Shown here piece after piece: positions 34,867 to 44,322 of a DNA stretch of 47,973 nucleotides. Source of the stretch: a virus. Numbering within the stretch: the first letter of the stretch is position 1; each line of letters begins with the position of its first letter. The stretch is taken from positions 1 through 47,973 of the IMG/VR virus record IMGVR_UViG_3300033143_001345; one strand, given 5' to 3'. The translations under genes and the position numbers were made by a program. Below the pieces are notes generated by a model. It was given only the letters and a program-made list of their open reading frames with translations, did not search any database and had not been told where the DNA came from.

Positions 34867-36292
34867 ACGGTTTTACGTTTGAAACTCCTGTGTTGTGTGC
34901 ATCCCACGGTTCGTGTGTTGGGGCGCGTGTAACAATACTTTTAAACTTATCAGCTATTAACTTAAAGCCCTCAGTATCGTTCTTTGTTGCGTCTGGGAAA
35001 CTAACTAGCGGCAGTGCCTTTGGCGCTAATACTGATGGTGCGCCCCCATCATTCAATCCTATCGTTGCACCCTTAATCTCTGTATGGCCACCCGACTTAA
35101 ATGATGCTGCACCGCCTGCATCAGTAGCTAATGTGCCATCACTCTTAATGCCAATTTTAGTTTTACTGTATGCAGTAAAACTCTTTTTGCCAGTTAAGTC
35201 TAATGCATCCTCAGATTCAATTGCAATTCTTTTCTTACTATGTAAATTAATACCTTCGAGCGCATCAATGTTAACATTCATATCAGCATGAATATTAAAG
35301 TCGCCACCTGTACGTAAATTAATACTATTTGCAGCCCACCCATCAATCGTGCCTTCAGCACCTAGTTCCCACCATGCGTTACCGTTAGCATGTACGATGT
35401 ATATAGATCTGCCATCGTCAGTCATTGTAATTTGATGCCCAAGCGAAGTACGAATACGTATTAAATTATTGTCGCCATTAACCTCGCCGTCATCCATAAC
35501 AAAAGTATGGCCGCCACGTCTGCCGACGATACTAGTATCGGTTTCTTCACCGGATTCAATTTTTTCCTTAACGTCGTGGTCAAACATTCCGCCAGTATAT
35601 ATTGGGCGGCCGGGTGTACTAATGCCGTATACATAGCTTGGACTTTCACGCTGAGCACTTGATGATATAGGTCCACGATACGGATCTATTAATAATCCTT
35701 GTTTCCACATTTGTCCTGCTACTACAGAATGAATTGGTTTTGCTATTTTACCAAACTCGCTACTATCCATCGACGTTTGATTTTTGTCCATTTCGACTAC
35801 TGGCTTACGTGCTGCATGGGCACATTTTTCAGCTTGGGCGGTGTTACTGTAAGCTACGTCTTCTTTTGCACCGATGGCCGGTATCATCTGATTCATTTGT
35901 GGTTCGGGAATAAAACCTATATAATAGCATTTGTCTCTCTCACCATTTGAAAAAACAACCAGTACTCTAACACCTGGGTCAGGAACGTTTGCCCACATAC
36001 CATATGCATGGCCGTTATTTTCAAAATCCGGAACCGATGCGTCAATCTTTTTATGTGGTGTTACGCCGTAGTACGGTGAAAGATATCGTGCTGTGGTCCA
36101 GGATGACGGCTGGTCCTTTGTGTTTTCATCTCCAAAAGCTTCAATCCATACTTCAATTCTTCCGCTATGCGTAGGATCTGTTGTAGCCATAACTTCAGCT
36201 TCAAACGGGCCAGAGTATCCGCCAACACCGCCGCGGTCTTGTCTAAAACTTTTACCTGCTCGCCAACCATCTGTATAATCTTCTTCAGCCAT
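34853..36292 (-). CDS. 5: Baseplate hub/spike protein gp5-like, no lysozyme domain
   Basis: A 479-residue protein. Residues 25-120 (F-E-A-E-V-M-A-T-T-D-P-T-H-S-G-R-I-E-V-W, V-P-D-P-G-V-R-V-L-V-V-F) match the gp5/VgrG OB-fold. The C-terminal part from about 280 shows repeated I-x-[LI]-x-x-x-x-x beta-helix turns (needle), ending in T-H-E-P-W near residue 460. In T4, gp5 also carries a lysozyme between these; I see no such domain (no E-8-D-5-T pattern), so cell-wall digestion must come from elsewhere. It overlaps its neighbours by 1 and 14 bases. Confidence 0.85.
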   Translation of the reverse strand: MAEEDYTDGWRAGKSFRQDRGGVGGYSGPFEAEVMATTDPTHSGRIEVWIEAFGDENTKDQPSSWTTARYLSPYYGVTPHKKIDASVPDFENNGHAYGMWANVPDPGVRVLVVFSNGERDKCYYIGFIPEPQMNQMIPAIGAKEDVAYSNTAQAEKCAHAARKPVVEMDKNQTSMDSSEFGKIAKPIHSVVAGQMWKQGLLIDPYRGPISSSAQRESPSYVYGISTPGRPIYTGGMFDHDVKEKIESGEETDTSIVGRRGGHTFVMDDGEVNGDNNLIRIRTSLGHQITMTDDGRSIYIVHANGNAWWELGAEGTIDGWAANSINLRTGGDFNIHADMNVNIDALEGINLHSKKRIAIESEDALDLTGKKSFTAYSKTKIGIKSDGTLATDAGGAASFKSGGHTEIKGATIGLNDGGAPSVLAPKALPLVSFPDATKNDTEGFKLIADKFKSIVTRAPTHEPWDAHNTGVSNVKPFDES

Positions 36293-38211
36293 TACTCTTC
36301 AGGCTCCTTACCTGTAATACATTTCTCTGGAATGTATACCAACGTGCCTTTTAATTGTTGTGTAAACTTGCCCGCGTTAAGTTGTGTTATAATAGTGTTT
36401 GCTCTATAGACAAAACTATATTGAGACACACCGCCTGGATTCCTGCCATCGACATCCTGAAGTAAGTTCTTTTGAGTTACATCAGCAACACCAGTCTCTA
36501 AATCGTAATCAACAACGGTATTAAAATTTACAGCAAAAAATACTTCGGCCTTGTCGTAATTTATTGAACCGTCGAGTAGTATATCTTCACCCGGGTCTGC
36601 AGTTGCAGCATAAAATAATTCGCTCTGTGACAGCCAGTCTGGGTCGCCAAGTATGTCAATACTAACATTGGCAATATCTTGTGGTGCATATAATACGCTA
36701 GCCGCGTTAGCAGCTTGCTCGCCAGCCTTATTTTCACTACTTTGTGCCTGTGTCGAGTTAGCTCTGTATACTTGCATTGCCCTAAGGTTTGTTTGAGTGC
36801 CTGGGTTTGCATCTGGATCTTGTTTATGTTTATCACTAAATGTAGTGTAGTAGAAATTATTATATTCTTGCTTGAAATCCAGGACCTCTGTGTTCTTACC
36901 TGTGAACCAAAAATCATATTCCTTATGTGTTTTAAAACAATTATCGCTACCATTAAAAGCTCGTGTGTCAACTGTTTTAACTTCGAAACTTGTAACAACG
37001 TAAGTAATCTTATAAGCCCAAGCCTGGCGGAACGAATCGAAATTTAATATCTCAATTCGCGGACGTATTTTAAACCACTTTAGTGCCTCGTTGTTTTTCT
37101 TTTTAAATTTGCCGGCTTTGTCCTTAGTTTGTTCAGTAATTTGTGCATACTGGTTAGTAATATACGAACTAGACCTAATTGCAAGGTCTAAAAATTTCAC
37201 AATCTTCATCCCAGCATTAAGGGCAAAAGTTTGAACGGTATTAATTGATTTTGCACTATCGGATGACAACTTAGATGTAACTTGCCCTGTTGCTTCGCCT
37301 GGTGTACCGCTCCTTTGAATAGCAAAGGTGCCCGGTGCGCCTACTTTAGCGTCTTTAAGCCCAAGATTATCCTGAAATTCAATTGCATACACATTTGGGT
37401 ATTCGTACTTCTTATCGCCTTTGTCGGTTTTAGTGGATAGGGTATTCTGGTGAATGTTGAGGGCTTCCATAAGTCCTTTATTCTCGATGCCGCTAGCATA
37501 TTTAATTTTCTTTGTGCCGTCGAGCAAATCAGTTAAGGTATTTCCTTGTAATGCCATATCATGTGGAATAGTACCATTGACCTGACCGTGTCCTATTTGT
37601 GTTTGCGGACACACACACTCACACGAGTAAACAACCTTAGCAGTTTCAACACGAAATCTAGAAGCTGTTATCATAACAGGTATCCACTTCTCGATATATG
37701 ACTTTGGATCAGACCCATCATCAAATTGTCCATTTAGTACTTGCTTACCGTTTTTATCATATCCGTAAAATCGTATCACTACCAAATAAATTTGATTAAT
37801 TGGATTAAAGTTTTTGTACTTCAAATCTTTAGCAAATTTAGTAGAGGCATTATATAAACGCTCTAGGAAAGTTAATCCCATCGGTTCCGTAACTGTGAAA
37901 TTTAATTTGAAAGTGTTTTGTGGCCCGCCCGTAGCTGTTCCTGCGATATAGCTCTCAAGCTGTATATCATCTAGAAAGAAATCATGATTAAAATATTTGT
38001 TACGTTTTGCTCCAAAATTACCGCCAGTAAGTGACGAGTCGCTACTTATACCACCACTTTGCACTAGCAACTCTAGACCCTCAACACTCTTTTGTCCGCT
38101 AGCCATCATGTTAAAATAGTGTTTGGGTGATTGTAGGTACAACGAAATACTATACGTCATATTGTTAAACTTCCGAAATCTATTTGGGATCGGTTCGTTT
38201 AGTTCTGGCAT
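36292..38211 (-). CDS. Baseplate hub component, 639 aa
   Basis: A 639-residue protein with N-R-F-R-K-F-N-N-M-T-Y near the start, then I-Q-L-E-S-Y-I-A-G-T-A-T-G-G-P, K-L-N-F-T-V-T-E-P-M-G-L-T-F-L, and Y-L-V-V-I-R-F-Y-G-Y. These segments belong to a structural protein that marine T4-like phages carry beside the gp5-like gene; in T4 the corresponding position is filled by gp27-type hub parts. It overlaps the gp5-like gene by one base and lies one base from the gp53-like gene. A hub role is inferred from the order and family. Confidence 0.7.
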   Translation of the reverse strand: MPELNEPIPNRFRKFNNMTYSISLYLQSPKHYFNMMASGQKSVEGLELLVQSGGISSDSSLTGGNFGAKRNKYFNHDFFLDDIQLESYIAGTATGGPQNTFKLNFTVTEPMGLTFLERLYNASTKFAKDLKYKNFNPINQIYLVVIRFYGYDKNGKQVLNGQFDDGSDPKSYIEKWIPVMITASRFRVETAKVVYSCECVCPQTQIGHGQVNGTIPHDMALQGNTLTDLLDGTKKIKYASGIENKGLMEALNIHQNTLSTKTDKGDKKYEYPNVYAIEFQDNLGLKDAKVGAPGTFAIQRSGTPGEATGQVTSKLSSDSAKSINTVQTFALNAGMKIVKFLDLAIRSSSYITNQYAQITEQTKDKAGKFKKKNNEALKWFKIRPRIEILNFDSFRQAWAYKITYVVTSFEVKTVDTRAFNGSDNCFKTHKEYDFWFTGKNTEVLDFKQEYNNFYYTTFSDKHKQDPDANPGTQTNLRAMQVYRANSTQAQSSENKAGEQAANAASVLYAPQDIANVSIDILGDPDWLSQSELFYAATADPGEDILLDGSINYDKAEVFFAVNFNTVVDYDLETGVADVTQKNLLQDVDGRNPGGVSQYSFVYRANTIITQLNAGKFTQQLKGTLVYIPEKCITGKEPEE

Positions 38212-38212
38212 C

Positions 38213-38509
38213 TTAGAATCCTAATGTATCACGTAGGGTAGTTATAGTAGGTACTTGTATTACAGTGCCTACGCTAAAATCTATTAATGGATTTTTCAAA
38301 ACATCTGGATTTCGTTGTGCAAATACCCACCACAGTTCTGAGTCTTCATATAAGTCAAATGCTAGTAAATCAGGACGCATGTTATATGTCTCTGTGATTA
38401 TAAATTTTACATCACTATCCAGTTTCGGAATAGGCCTGTTAACCATTAAATCTAAGTAATGATCGTTAAGACCCGTTAAACCGTACGCACTTTTTTTCGA
38501 ATATTGCAT
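38213..38509 (-). CDS. 53: Baseplate wedge protein gp53-like
   Basis: A 98-residue protein, shorter than T4 gp53 (196). The core reads R-P-D-L-L-A-F-D-L-Y-E-D-S-E-L-W-W-V-F-A-Q-R-N-P-D, then L-x-D-F-x-V-G-T-V-I-Q-V-P, the gp53/LysM-like pattern of T4-like phages. In T4, gp53 joins wedges into a ring. It overlaps the next gene's start by one base. Confidence 0.85.
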   Translation of the reverse strand: MQYSKKSAYGLTGLNDHYLDLMVNRPIPKLDSDVKFIITETYNMRPDLLAFDLYEDSELWWVFAQRNPDVLKNPLIDFSVGTVIQVPTITTLRDTLGF

Positions 38510-40176
38510 TACCAGAACCCCTTCTTAAGCAAACTACCGCTTGCATATTCTTCTAGACTAAATTCGTTACTAACTTGTTCACGTGTCTGAATTGGAATCA
38601 TTGTAAAGCTAATATCAATCTTTGTAGGTACATACGTTGCCTTGCTGTACGTATCATCTTCACCGTTATTATTTTTCTTTACTGGCACTGTCCCGCCAAT
38701 ATCCACTTGTGTGCCGAGCCTTAGACTTGGATCAGTTGGATTACTTGGTGGGGGTGGTGTTGGTTGTATGCCTGCAGGGTTACCGCACGGAATGTAATCA
38801 ACATCGTTAGGTAAGTTATAGTTCATCATGGTAACCGCACATGGATGGTTGTTAAATTGGAACTCACCAAGCCCAGTTAAGAATACAACTGGTGGCGGCA
38901 TGCCTCTCTTTTTATCTTTTCCATAAAACATCTTTGTTGCACTTCTTAAGAAGTGCAATGCAGCTAACAAGTAGTTCGCTTCTTCAAGATCGTTTGCTGT
39001 GAAGGTTGCTGTTACTAGAATGTTTTGTACTTGACTTCCTTTATAGAAATAACCTCTGTAATTACTATGCACTAAGTCATAGTTTTCATAATCTGCGTTA
39101 TACTGCACCGCAATTGTTGGAGTATACGGAAATATAAGACCTTCGGTGTCAGCTAACGGTTTTAATATACCCGGGTTTGCTGATCTATATAGATAATCAG
39201 CGGACGGTGCTAAGTGTAAGCGAACGCGCCAGTCATTTTCTTTGTTTGCTTCTTCCTGGCTGATTGCATTATTTGCGGCTTCCTCTGCAATAGCAGCATT
39301 AAATGCGGCTTCTTCAGCAGCTTCTTCGGCAGCTTCAAAATCAGCAATAGCATCTTCGTCTAAGTCTTCATTCTCGTTGAATGGGTCATCGTCAACTACT
39401 GCCGCAGCTGGATCATCTGATGACACTATTCCATCCGAGGACGTTGCAATTATATTTTTCTTTTGGTCGTCCGGCAGTGCATTATACTCGTCTGTAGTAA
39501 TGACATTGCCGAACCTGTCTTTATACACTGTAGGTTGTGGTATAGAAGTGGTTGCCCTATCGGCCTCGGCACCTTTTGCTGTTACCGCTCGCCCTGCGGC
39601 GTTTAATTCTGAGTCTCTAATTAGAGCTGAGTTAACTTCTGCTGGTGATAATCCCTGGCTTTCCAGTACTGCGCGTTTCTCAGCTTTGAGTCTTACCCTC
39701 TCCCTCTCTAGTGCGGCTTCCTCTTCTCGTAATGCTGTACTTTCCGCGGTTTCAACGGTTATACTTCCGCGGTTCTCAGTTGTGCCGCCACCAGTTACGG
39801 TTACCGATACTTCTGTGTTGCTAAGTGTAGCATCCGTTGGTGGTGAAATAGGAGCAGCAAAATCATCCTCACCGGCAGGTATAGTAGTAGTAGATCCCGG
39901 AATAACTTCAGTTGTAATATTGCCGGCACCGTCAGTAGTTGTGGTTATAGTAGGATCGATTGTAACTACCGTTGCGGTGCGGGCAGCTTCTTCATCAGGA
40001 TATTCTATTTTAGTTACTTCAAAGTAGTCATTGCCGCCATCTATGCCTGCAATAGCTTCAACACCCTCAGCAGTACTAAGACCAGCCATGTCGTATGCTT
40101 GCTCTGCGGTATACCCTTGAGCAATATATTGGTTTGCTTGTATTACTAACGATTGTTCTTCCGACCGCTGACTCAT
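38509..40176 (-). CDS. Baseplate/tail-associated structural protein, 555 aa
   Basis: A 555-residue protein, first gene of the late operon. Residues 250-310 are a low-complexity Ala/Glu stretch (A-A-E-E-A-A-E-E-A-A), probably a long helix. After about residue 310 comes a conserved region: D-W-R-V-R-L-x-L-A-P, G-L-I-F-P-Y-T-P, L-V-H-S-N-Y-R-G-Y-F-Y-K, M-F-Y-G-K-D and L-T-G-L-G-E-F-Q-F-N. This belongs to a marine T4-like structural family. A CATAAATA late box with an AGGAAG ribosome site precedes it. Its exact counterpart in T4 is uncertain (a tube-cap or hub protein is possible). Confidence 0.75.
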   Translation of the reverse strand: MSQRSEEQSLVIQANQYIAQGYTAEQAYDMAGLSTAEGVEAIAGIDGGNDYFEVTKIEYPDEEAARTATVVTIDPTITTTTDGAGNITTEVIPGSTTTIPAGEDDFAAPISPPTDATLSNTEVSVTVTGGGTTENRGSITVETAESTALREEEAALERERVRLKAEKRAVLESQGLSPAEVNSALIRDSELNAAGRAVTAKGAEADRATTSIPQPTVYKDRFGNVITTDEYNALPDDQKKNIIATSSDGIVSSDDPAAAVVDDDPFNENEDLDEDAIADFEAAEEAAEEAAFNAAIAEEAANNAISQEEANKENDWRVRLHLAPSADYLYRSANPGILKPLADTEGLIFPYTPTIAVQYNADYENYDLVHSNYRGYFYKGSQVQNILVTATFTANDLEEANYLLAALHFLRSATKMFYGKDKKRGMPPPVVFLTGLGEFQFNNHPCAVTMMNYNLPNDVDYIPCGNPAGIQPTPPPPSNPTDPSLRLGTQVDIGGTVPVKKNNNGEDDTYSKATYVPTKIDISFTMIPIQTREQVSNEFSLEEYASGSLLKKGFW

Positions 40177-40199
40177 AAATGTCTTCCTATTAAGTGTTG

Positions 40200-40207
40200 T
40201 ATTTATG
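40200..40207 (-). promoter_or_regulatory. T4-type late promoter of the virion operon
   Basis: CATAAATA on the minus strand, 23 bases before the ATG at 40176, with AGGAAG as ribosome site between. It heads the whole leftward late operon and sits in the divergent gap beside the gp55 promoter. Confidence 0.7.
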
Positions 40208-40240
40208 GGTATTCATAATAGCGTTATATAATGAATTAGG

Positions 40241-40268
40241 TTGACAAAAGACTTACGTATGTTAAAAT
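40241..40268 (+). promoter_or_regulatory. Sigma70-type promoter of gp55
   Basis: TTGACA at 40241-40246, 16-base spacer, TAAAAT at 40263-40268, with a GAGGAG ribosome site and ATG at 40297 downstream. A near-perfect host-type promoter, as expected for a gene that must be made before late transcription begins. Confidence 0.75.
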
Positions 40269-40296
40269 GTTAGTCACTACAGTTACAGAGGAGATT

Positions 40297-41319
40297 ATGG
40301 CTAAGAGAAAAAAGAATTACCTAAATAATAAGGATATACTTAAAGAGATTCATTTAAGCAAAATATCATTTTGTTCCTTTCAAGATAAGATTGAGGACAA
40401 TCAACAAGACTTTATAGTAGAAACACTAAGCGACATTTGGGGCTTAAAAAATGTCGAAGTTAAAAAAGCAACAGAAACAACTGATGCTGTCTTTAAAGAT
40501 ATACCAGTCATAGAATTAGCATTACAAGCAAGAGCAACACGCCTTTCTAAATTAGATATTCCAACCAATGTCGAAGATGTTAAACTAGAGGACGTTGTCT
40601 TTCGTGTCATGACTAACGAACATATTCCACTAGTTCCTAAGAAAAAATCAAGAGCGGGTATTGCTAAAGAAGCCAAACAAGCTAAGTCAAATGCAGTGTT
40701 TAATGAATTGGTTGAATCCGACGATGTTCAAGAACCTGCAGATCCTAGCGTTGAACTTATACCAATGCGCGTTAACTTCCCTCCGTTCTTCCATTACAGG
40801 ATTACAAAATTAGCAGACCACGGGCTTGCCGAGGAAGGTAGCGATGCAATGTCAGCAAGCATTGTTGGAAAATCACACTGGAAAGGTGATTTAGTGACCG
40901 GTGAATTTAATAAGGATCTTGGTAAAACTACTGATAATCTAGCAATGATGTACATCAAACTATGTGAACGTTACGGCACTCGTAGCAACTGGCGTGGGTA
41001 TACGTACAACGATGAGATGCAAGGTCAAGCACTATTGCAGCTATCACAAGTTGGATTACAGTTTAATGAATTTAAATCGCAGAATCCATTTGCGTATTAC
41101 ACTGCCGCAGTAACTAACAGCTTTACTCGTGTGTTAAACATTGAGAAAAAGATGCAGAACATACGTGATGATATCTTAGAAGCTAACGGACTAACACCAA
41201 GTTGGACTAGGCAGTATGCTAACGATGGTGCGAAAGACGAACCACAATTTGATTACAACGTTGGCAAGCCCGGTAGGAAAAAGAAAGCCGATAAACCTAC
41301 AGAATCCACTGAAGATTAA
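40297..41319 (+). CDS. 55: Late transcription sigma factor gp55-like
   Basis: A 340-residue protein, starting at 40297 where a GAGGAG site precedes ATG; an in-frame ATG at 40267 overlaps the -10 box and is unlikely. The N-terminal N-Y-L-N-N-K-D-I-L-K-E-I matches the opening of T4 gp55 (N-Y-V-N-N-K-E-L-L). The core lies near 205-315: Y-G-T-R-S-N-W-R-G-Y-T, L-Q-L-S-Q-V-G-L-Q-F-N, N-P-F-A-Y-Y-T-A-A-V-T-N-S-F. T4 gp55 has 185 residues; here about 170 residues, including a Lys-rich stretch, lie between the two parts, as in marine relatives. It would direct host RNA polymerase to ATAAATA boxes such as those found here. Confidence 0.88.
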   Translation: MAKRKKNYLNNKDILKEIHLSKISFCSFQDKIEDNQQDFIVETLSDIWGLKNVEVKKATETTDAVFKDIPVIELALQARATRLSKLDIPTNVEDVKLEDVVFRVMTNEHIPLVPKKKSRAGIAKEAKQAKSNAVFNELVESDDVQEPADPSVELIPMRVNFPPFFHYRITKLADHGLAEEGSDAMSASIVGKSHWKGDLVTGEFNKDLGKTTDNLAMMYIKLCERYGTRSNWRGYTYNDEMQGQALLQLSQVGLQFNEFKSQNPFAYYTAAVTNSFTRVLNIEKKMQNIRDDILEANGLTPSWTRQYANDGAKDEPQFDYNVGKPGRKKKADKPTESTED

Positions 41320-41323
41320 TTAG

Positions 41324-41352
41324 TTGCGGTTAATGCTATATCGTAGTATAAT
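41324..41352 (+). promoter_or_regulatory. Sigma70-type promoter of the gp47-gp46 operon
   Basis: TTGCGG at 41324-41329, 17-base spacer, TATAAT at 41347-41352, with a GAGG ribosome site and ATG at 41378. It would drive gp47, gp46 and the two coupled radical SAM genes. Confidence 0.65.
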
Positions 41353-41377
41353 TACCGAGCGAGGATAACAATAATAA

Positions 41378-42391
41378 ATGAGTCAGCTGTTTAGTAAAGC
41401 AATAGTATTTACAGATATACATTTTGGGTTAAAATCAAATAGTCAACAACATAATAAAGATTGCGAAGCATTCGTAGATTGGGCTATAGAAACAGCTAAA
41501 GAACACGGTTGCGAAACTGGTCTGTTCCTTGGCGACTGGCATCATCACCGGTCATCAATTAATCTCCAAACTTTAAATTATAGTTTACGGAGTCTAGAAA
41601 AATTAAACGATGCGTTCGAAAACTTTTATTTCATCCCGGGCAATCACGATTTGTACTATAGAGATAAGCGTGACATACACGGCATTGAATGGGCAAAGCA
41701 CTTGCCCAATATTACAATATGCAACGATTGGTTTAAGCAAGATGATGTTGCTATTGTTCCGTGGCTTGTTGGCGACGACTACAAAAAATTAACAAAAATT
41801 AAAACCAAATATATATTTGGACATTTTGAGTTACCGCATTTTAAAATGAATGCGTTGGTAGAGATGCCGGACAACGGTACTGTTAAGAGTGAACAGATGT
41901 CTAAAGCTGAGCATGTGTTTAGCGGACACTTTCACATGCGCCAATCCAAAGGCAATGTTACGTATATTGGTAATTGCTTTCCACATAACTTTGCAGACGC
42001 CGGTGACGACCAGCGCGGCGCAATGATACTCGAATGGGGTAAAGACCCAACGTATCAAACATGGCCAGACCAACCTTTATATAATGTAATAAACCTTAGT
42101 GATCTATTAGACGATGCTGATAATTTACTCGGCCCTAATATGTATGTTAAAGTTAATGTAGATATAGATATTAGTTACGAAGAAGCTAACTTTATTAAAG
42201 AAACATTTATTAACAAATACGGTCTACGTGAAATTAGTTTAATTCCAATGAAGGATTCGGAATTTGAAGAAGACAACAATGAAGTAGTATCATTCAACAG
42301 TGTTGATACTATTATTAGCGAACAGATTACTGCAATTGAAAGTGACTTTTATAAAATTAGTTTGTTAATGGAAATATACAATAGCTTATGA
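41378..42391 (+). CDS. 47: Recombination endonuclease subunit gp47-like (Mre11/SbcD type)
   Basis: A 337-residue protein, close to T4 gp47 (339). Calcineurin-type metal motifs appear in order: F-T-D13-I-H15, G-D-W-H-H, P-G-N-H-D, and later F-G-H-F and S-G-H-F-H. With gp46 it forms the nuclease that trims DNA ends for recombination-dependent replication. The ATG has a weak GAGG site; its stop overlaps gp46's ATG by 4 bases. Confidence 0.93.
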   Translation: MSQLFSKAIVFTDIHFGLKSNSQQHNKDCEAFVDWAIETAKEHGCETGLFLGDWHHHRSSINLQTLNYSLRSLEKLNDAFENFYFIPGNHDLYYRDKRDIHGIEWAKHLPNITICNDWFKQDDVAIVPWLVGDDYKKLTKIKTKYIFGHFELPHFKMNALVEMPDNGTVKSEQMSKAEHVFSGHFHMRQSKGNVTYIGNCFPHNFADAGDDQRGAMILEWGKDPTYQTWPDQPLYNVINLSDLLDDADNLLGPNMYVKVNVDIDISYEEANFIKETFINKYGLREISLIPMKDSEFEEDNNEVVSFNSVDTIISEQITAIESDFYKISLLMEIYNSL

Positions 42392-44322
42392 TAAAAATAA
42401 AAAATCTAACAGTAAAAAACTTTATGTCAATTGGCAATGCCACACAAGCTGTGGACTTCGATCGCGATGACTTAACATTAGTACTCGGAGAGAATCTCGA
42501 CCTCGGTAGCAATGGCTCCAGGAACGGCACGGGTAAAACTACACTCATAAACGCACTTAGTTATGGCTTGTATGGCAGCGCCTTATCTGACATTAAAGTA
42601 AACAATCTTATTAATAAAACAAACGGAAAGAACATGTTAGTTAGTGTTGAGTTTGATATTGATGCTGTTGAATATAGAATTGAGCGCGGACGCAAACCGA
42701 ACTTGTTAAAGTTCTTTAAGAATAACCAAGAACTTGTAGACGAAAACGAAGCGCAGGGTGAACAGAGGGAAACGCAAAAAGATATTGCTGGCCTATTAGG
42801 TATTAGTCATGACATGTTCAAACATTCAATTGCGTTAAACACATACACAACGCCATTCTTATCCATGCGGGCTGTGGATCAAAAGAATATTATTGAAGAG
42901 TTGCTCGGCATTACAGTATTATCTGAAAAGGCTGAAGCACTTAAAATAACTAACAAAATAGTAAAGGATAATATCAAAGAAGAAAACTTCCGCCTGGAAG
43001 CGGTTATTAAAGCTAACGAACACATAGAAGAACAAATTGCAGGGCTTGAACGTAGGCAGCGTATGTGGAAGTTAAAGAAAGATGAGACTGTTGGTGATTA
43101 TACTTCCGACATTGAAAAACTCATGGAAATTGATATTAACAACGAACTGCAAAAACATAAAGACAATGCAGATGCTAGAGAAACTGCAAAGAGTACATGG
43201 TATCAGTTAACCAGCGACAAACAAGAAGAACATGATGTTACTATGAATGAGTTCATTAATGAGAAAGCCGTTGTTACCGAACACAATGCAAGCATTAGCA
43301 AACACAATGCTGAAATTTTAGATTGCAACAGATGGATTCAATCCATTGAGTCTGACCGAGTAATTAACGAAAAACGGTTACAAGGGTTAGCAAAAGATAT
43401 AGAATTAATTAACGAACACAAGTGTCATGCATGTGGACAAGAACTGCATGACGAAAAACATGAAGAAATTAAAGCACAAAAAGAACAACTAGTACAAACT
43501 ATTGCAGCTGAAATACTTGCAGGCGAAACACAAGAAATGGAACACAAGCAAACATTAGCAGAGCTCGGTTCGCCACTCGAAACAAAGGTAGTTCCTGAGA
43601 AACCTGTACTAGTTCCAATTGAACGAATTGAACCTCTTGTTCTAGAAACATTCTATAGTACAATTGACGAAGCGCACGGACATAAGAGCTCATTCGAAAC
43701 ATTAACATCACAATTAGAAACAGCACTAGCAGACGAAGATCCGTACAGCGAACAGATACACGACATGAACGATAAAGGCTTGCAGGAAATTTCGTACGAT
43801 GAAATGAATAGACTTGACGAGTTACAAGAGCACCAAGCATTTTTGTTAAAACTGTTAACAAGCAAAGACAGCTTCATACGTAAAAAGATTATTGAACAGA
43901 ACTTAGCTTACTTAAACAATAGGCTTACACACTACCTAACAGAGATTGGCTTACCACACCGTGTACGCTTTATGTCTGACCTATCTGTTGAAATTACAGA
44001 CATGGGACGAGACTTAGACTTTGACAACTTGTCACGCGGTGAACGTAACAGACTTATACTATCGTTAAGCTGGGCATTCCGCGACGTGTGGGAAAGTTTG
44101 TACAATCACATTAACTTATTGTTTGTAGATGAACTTGTTGACAACGGCTTAGACACTAACGGTGTTGAAGCTGCAATTAAAATTATGAAGGGCATGGCAC
44201 GAGAGCGCGGTAAGAGCGTGTGGCTAGTGTCACACAGAGACGAATTAATTAATCGTGTAAACAATACCATGATGGTTATTAAAGAAGGTGGCTTTACTAG
44301 TTACGAGAGCGCCGCTGCATGA
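42388..44322 (+). CDS. 46: Recombination endonuclease subunit gp46-like (Rad50/SbcC type)
   Basis: A 644-residue protein (T4 gp46: about 560). The Walker A region ends N46-G-T-G-K-T-T52, a coiled coil follows from about 170, and C346-H-A-C349 is the zinc hook. A second coiled coil leads to the ABC signature L-S-R-G-E-R-N-R near 548 and L-F-V-D-E near 578 (Walker B). It is the ATPase partner of gp47. It overlaps both neighbours by 4 bases, so gp47, gp46 and the radical SAM fusion are translationally coupled. Confidence 0.93.
   Translation: MIKIKNLTVKNFMSIGNATQAVDFDRDDLTLVLGENLDLGSNGSRNGTGKTTLINALSYGLYGSALSDIKVNNLINKTNGKNMLVSVEFDIDAVEYRIERGRKPNLLKFFKNNQELVDENEAQGEQRETQKDIAGLLGISHDMFKHSIALNTYTTPFLSMRAVDQKNIIEELLGITVLSEKAEALKITNKIVKDNIKEENFRLEAVIKANEHIEEQIAGLERRQRMWKLKKDETVGDYTSDIEKLMEIDINNELQKHKDNADARETAKSTWYQLTSDKQEEHDVTMNEFINEKAVVTEHNASISKHNAEILDCNRWIQSIESDRVINEKRLQGLAKDIELINEHKCHACGQELHDEKHEEIKAQKEQLVQTIAAEILAGETQEMEHKQTLAELGSPLETKVVPEKPVLVPIERIEPLVLETFYSTIDEAHGHKSSFETLTSQLETALADEDPYSEQIHDMNDKGLQEISYDEMNRLDELQEHQAFLLKLLTSKDSFIRKKIIEQNLAYLNNRLTHYLTEIGLPHRVRFMSDLSVEITDMGRDLDFDNLSRGERNRLILSLSWAFRDVWESLYNHINLLFVDELVDNGLDTNGVEAAIKIMKGMARERGKSVWLVSHRDELINRVNNTMMVIKEGGFTSYESAAA

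Noticed and set aside
39242-40027. 261-residue plus-strand frame opposite the first late gene
   Set aside because: It is a Ser/Ala-rich shadow of the Ala/Glu-rich region on the other strand, with no promoter or ribosome site.
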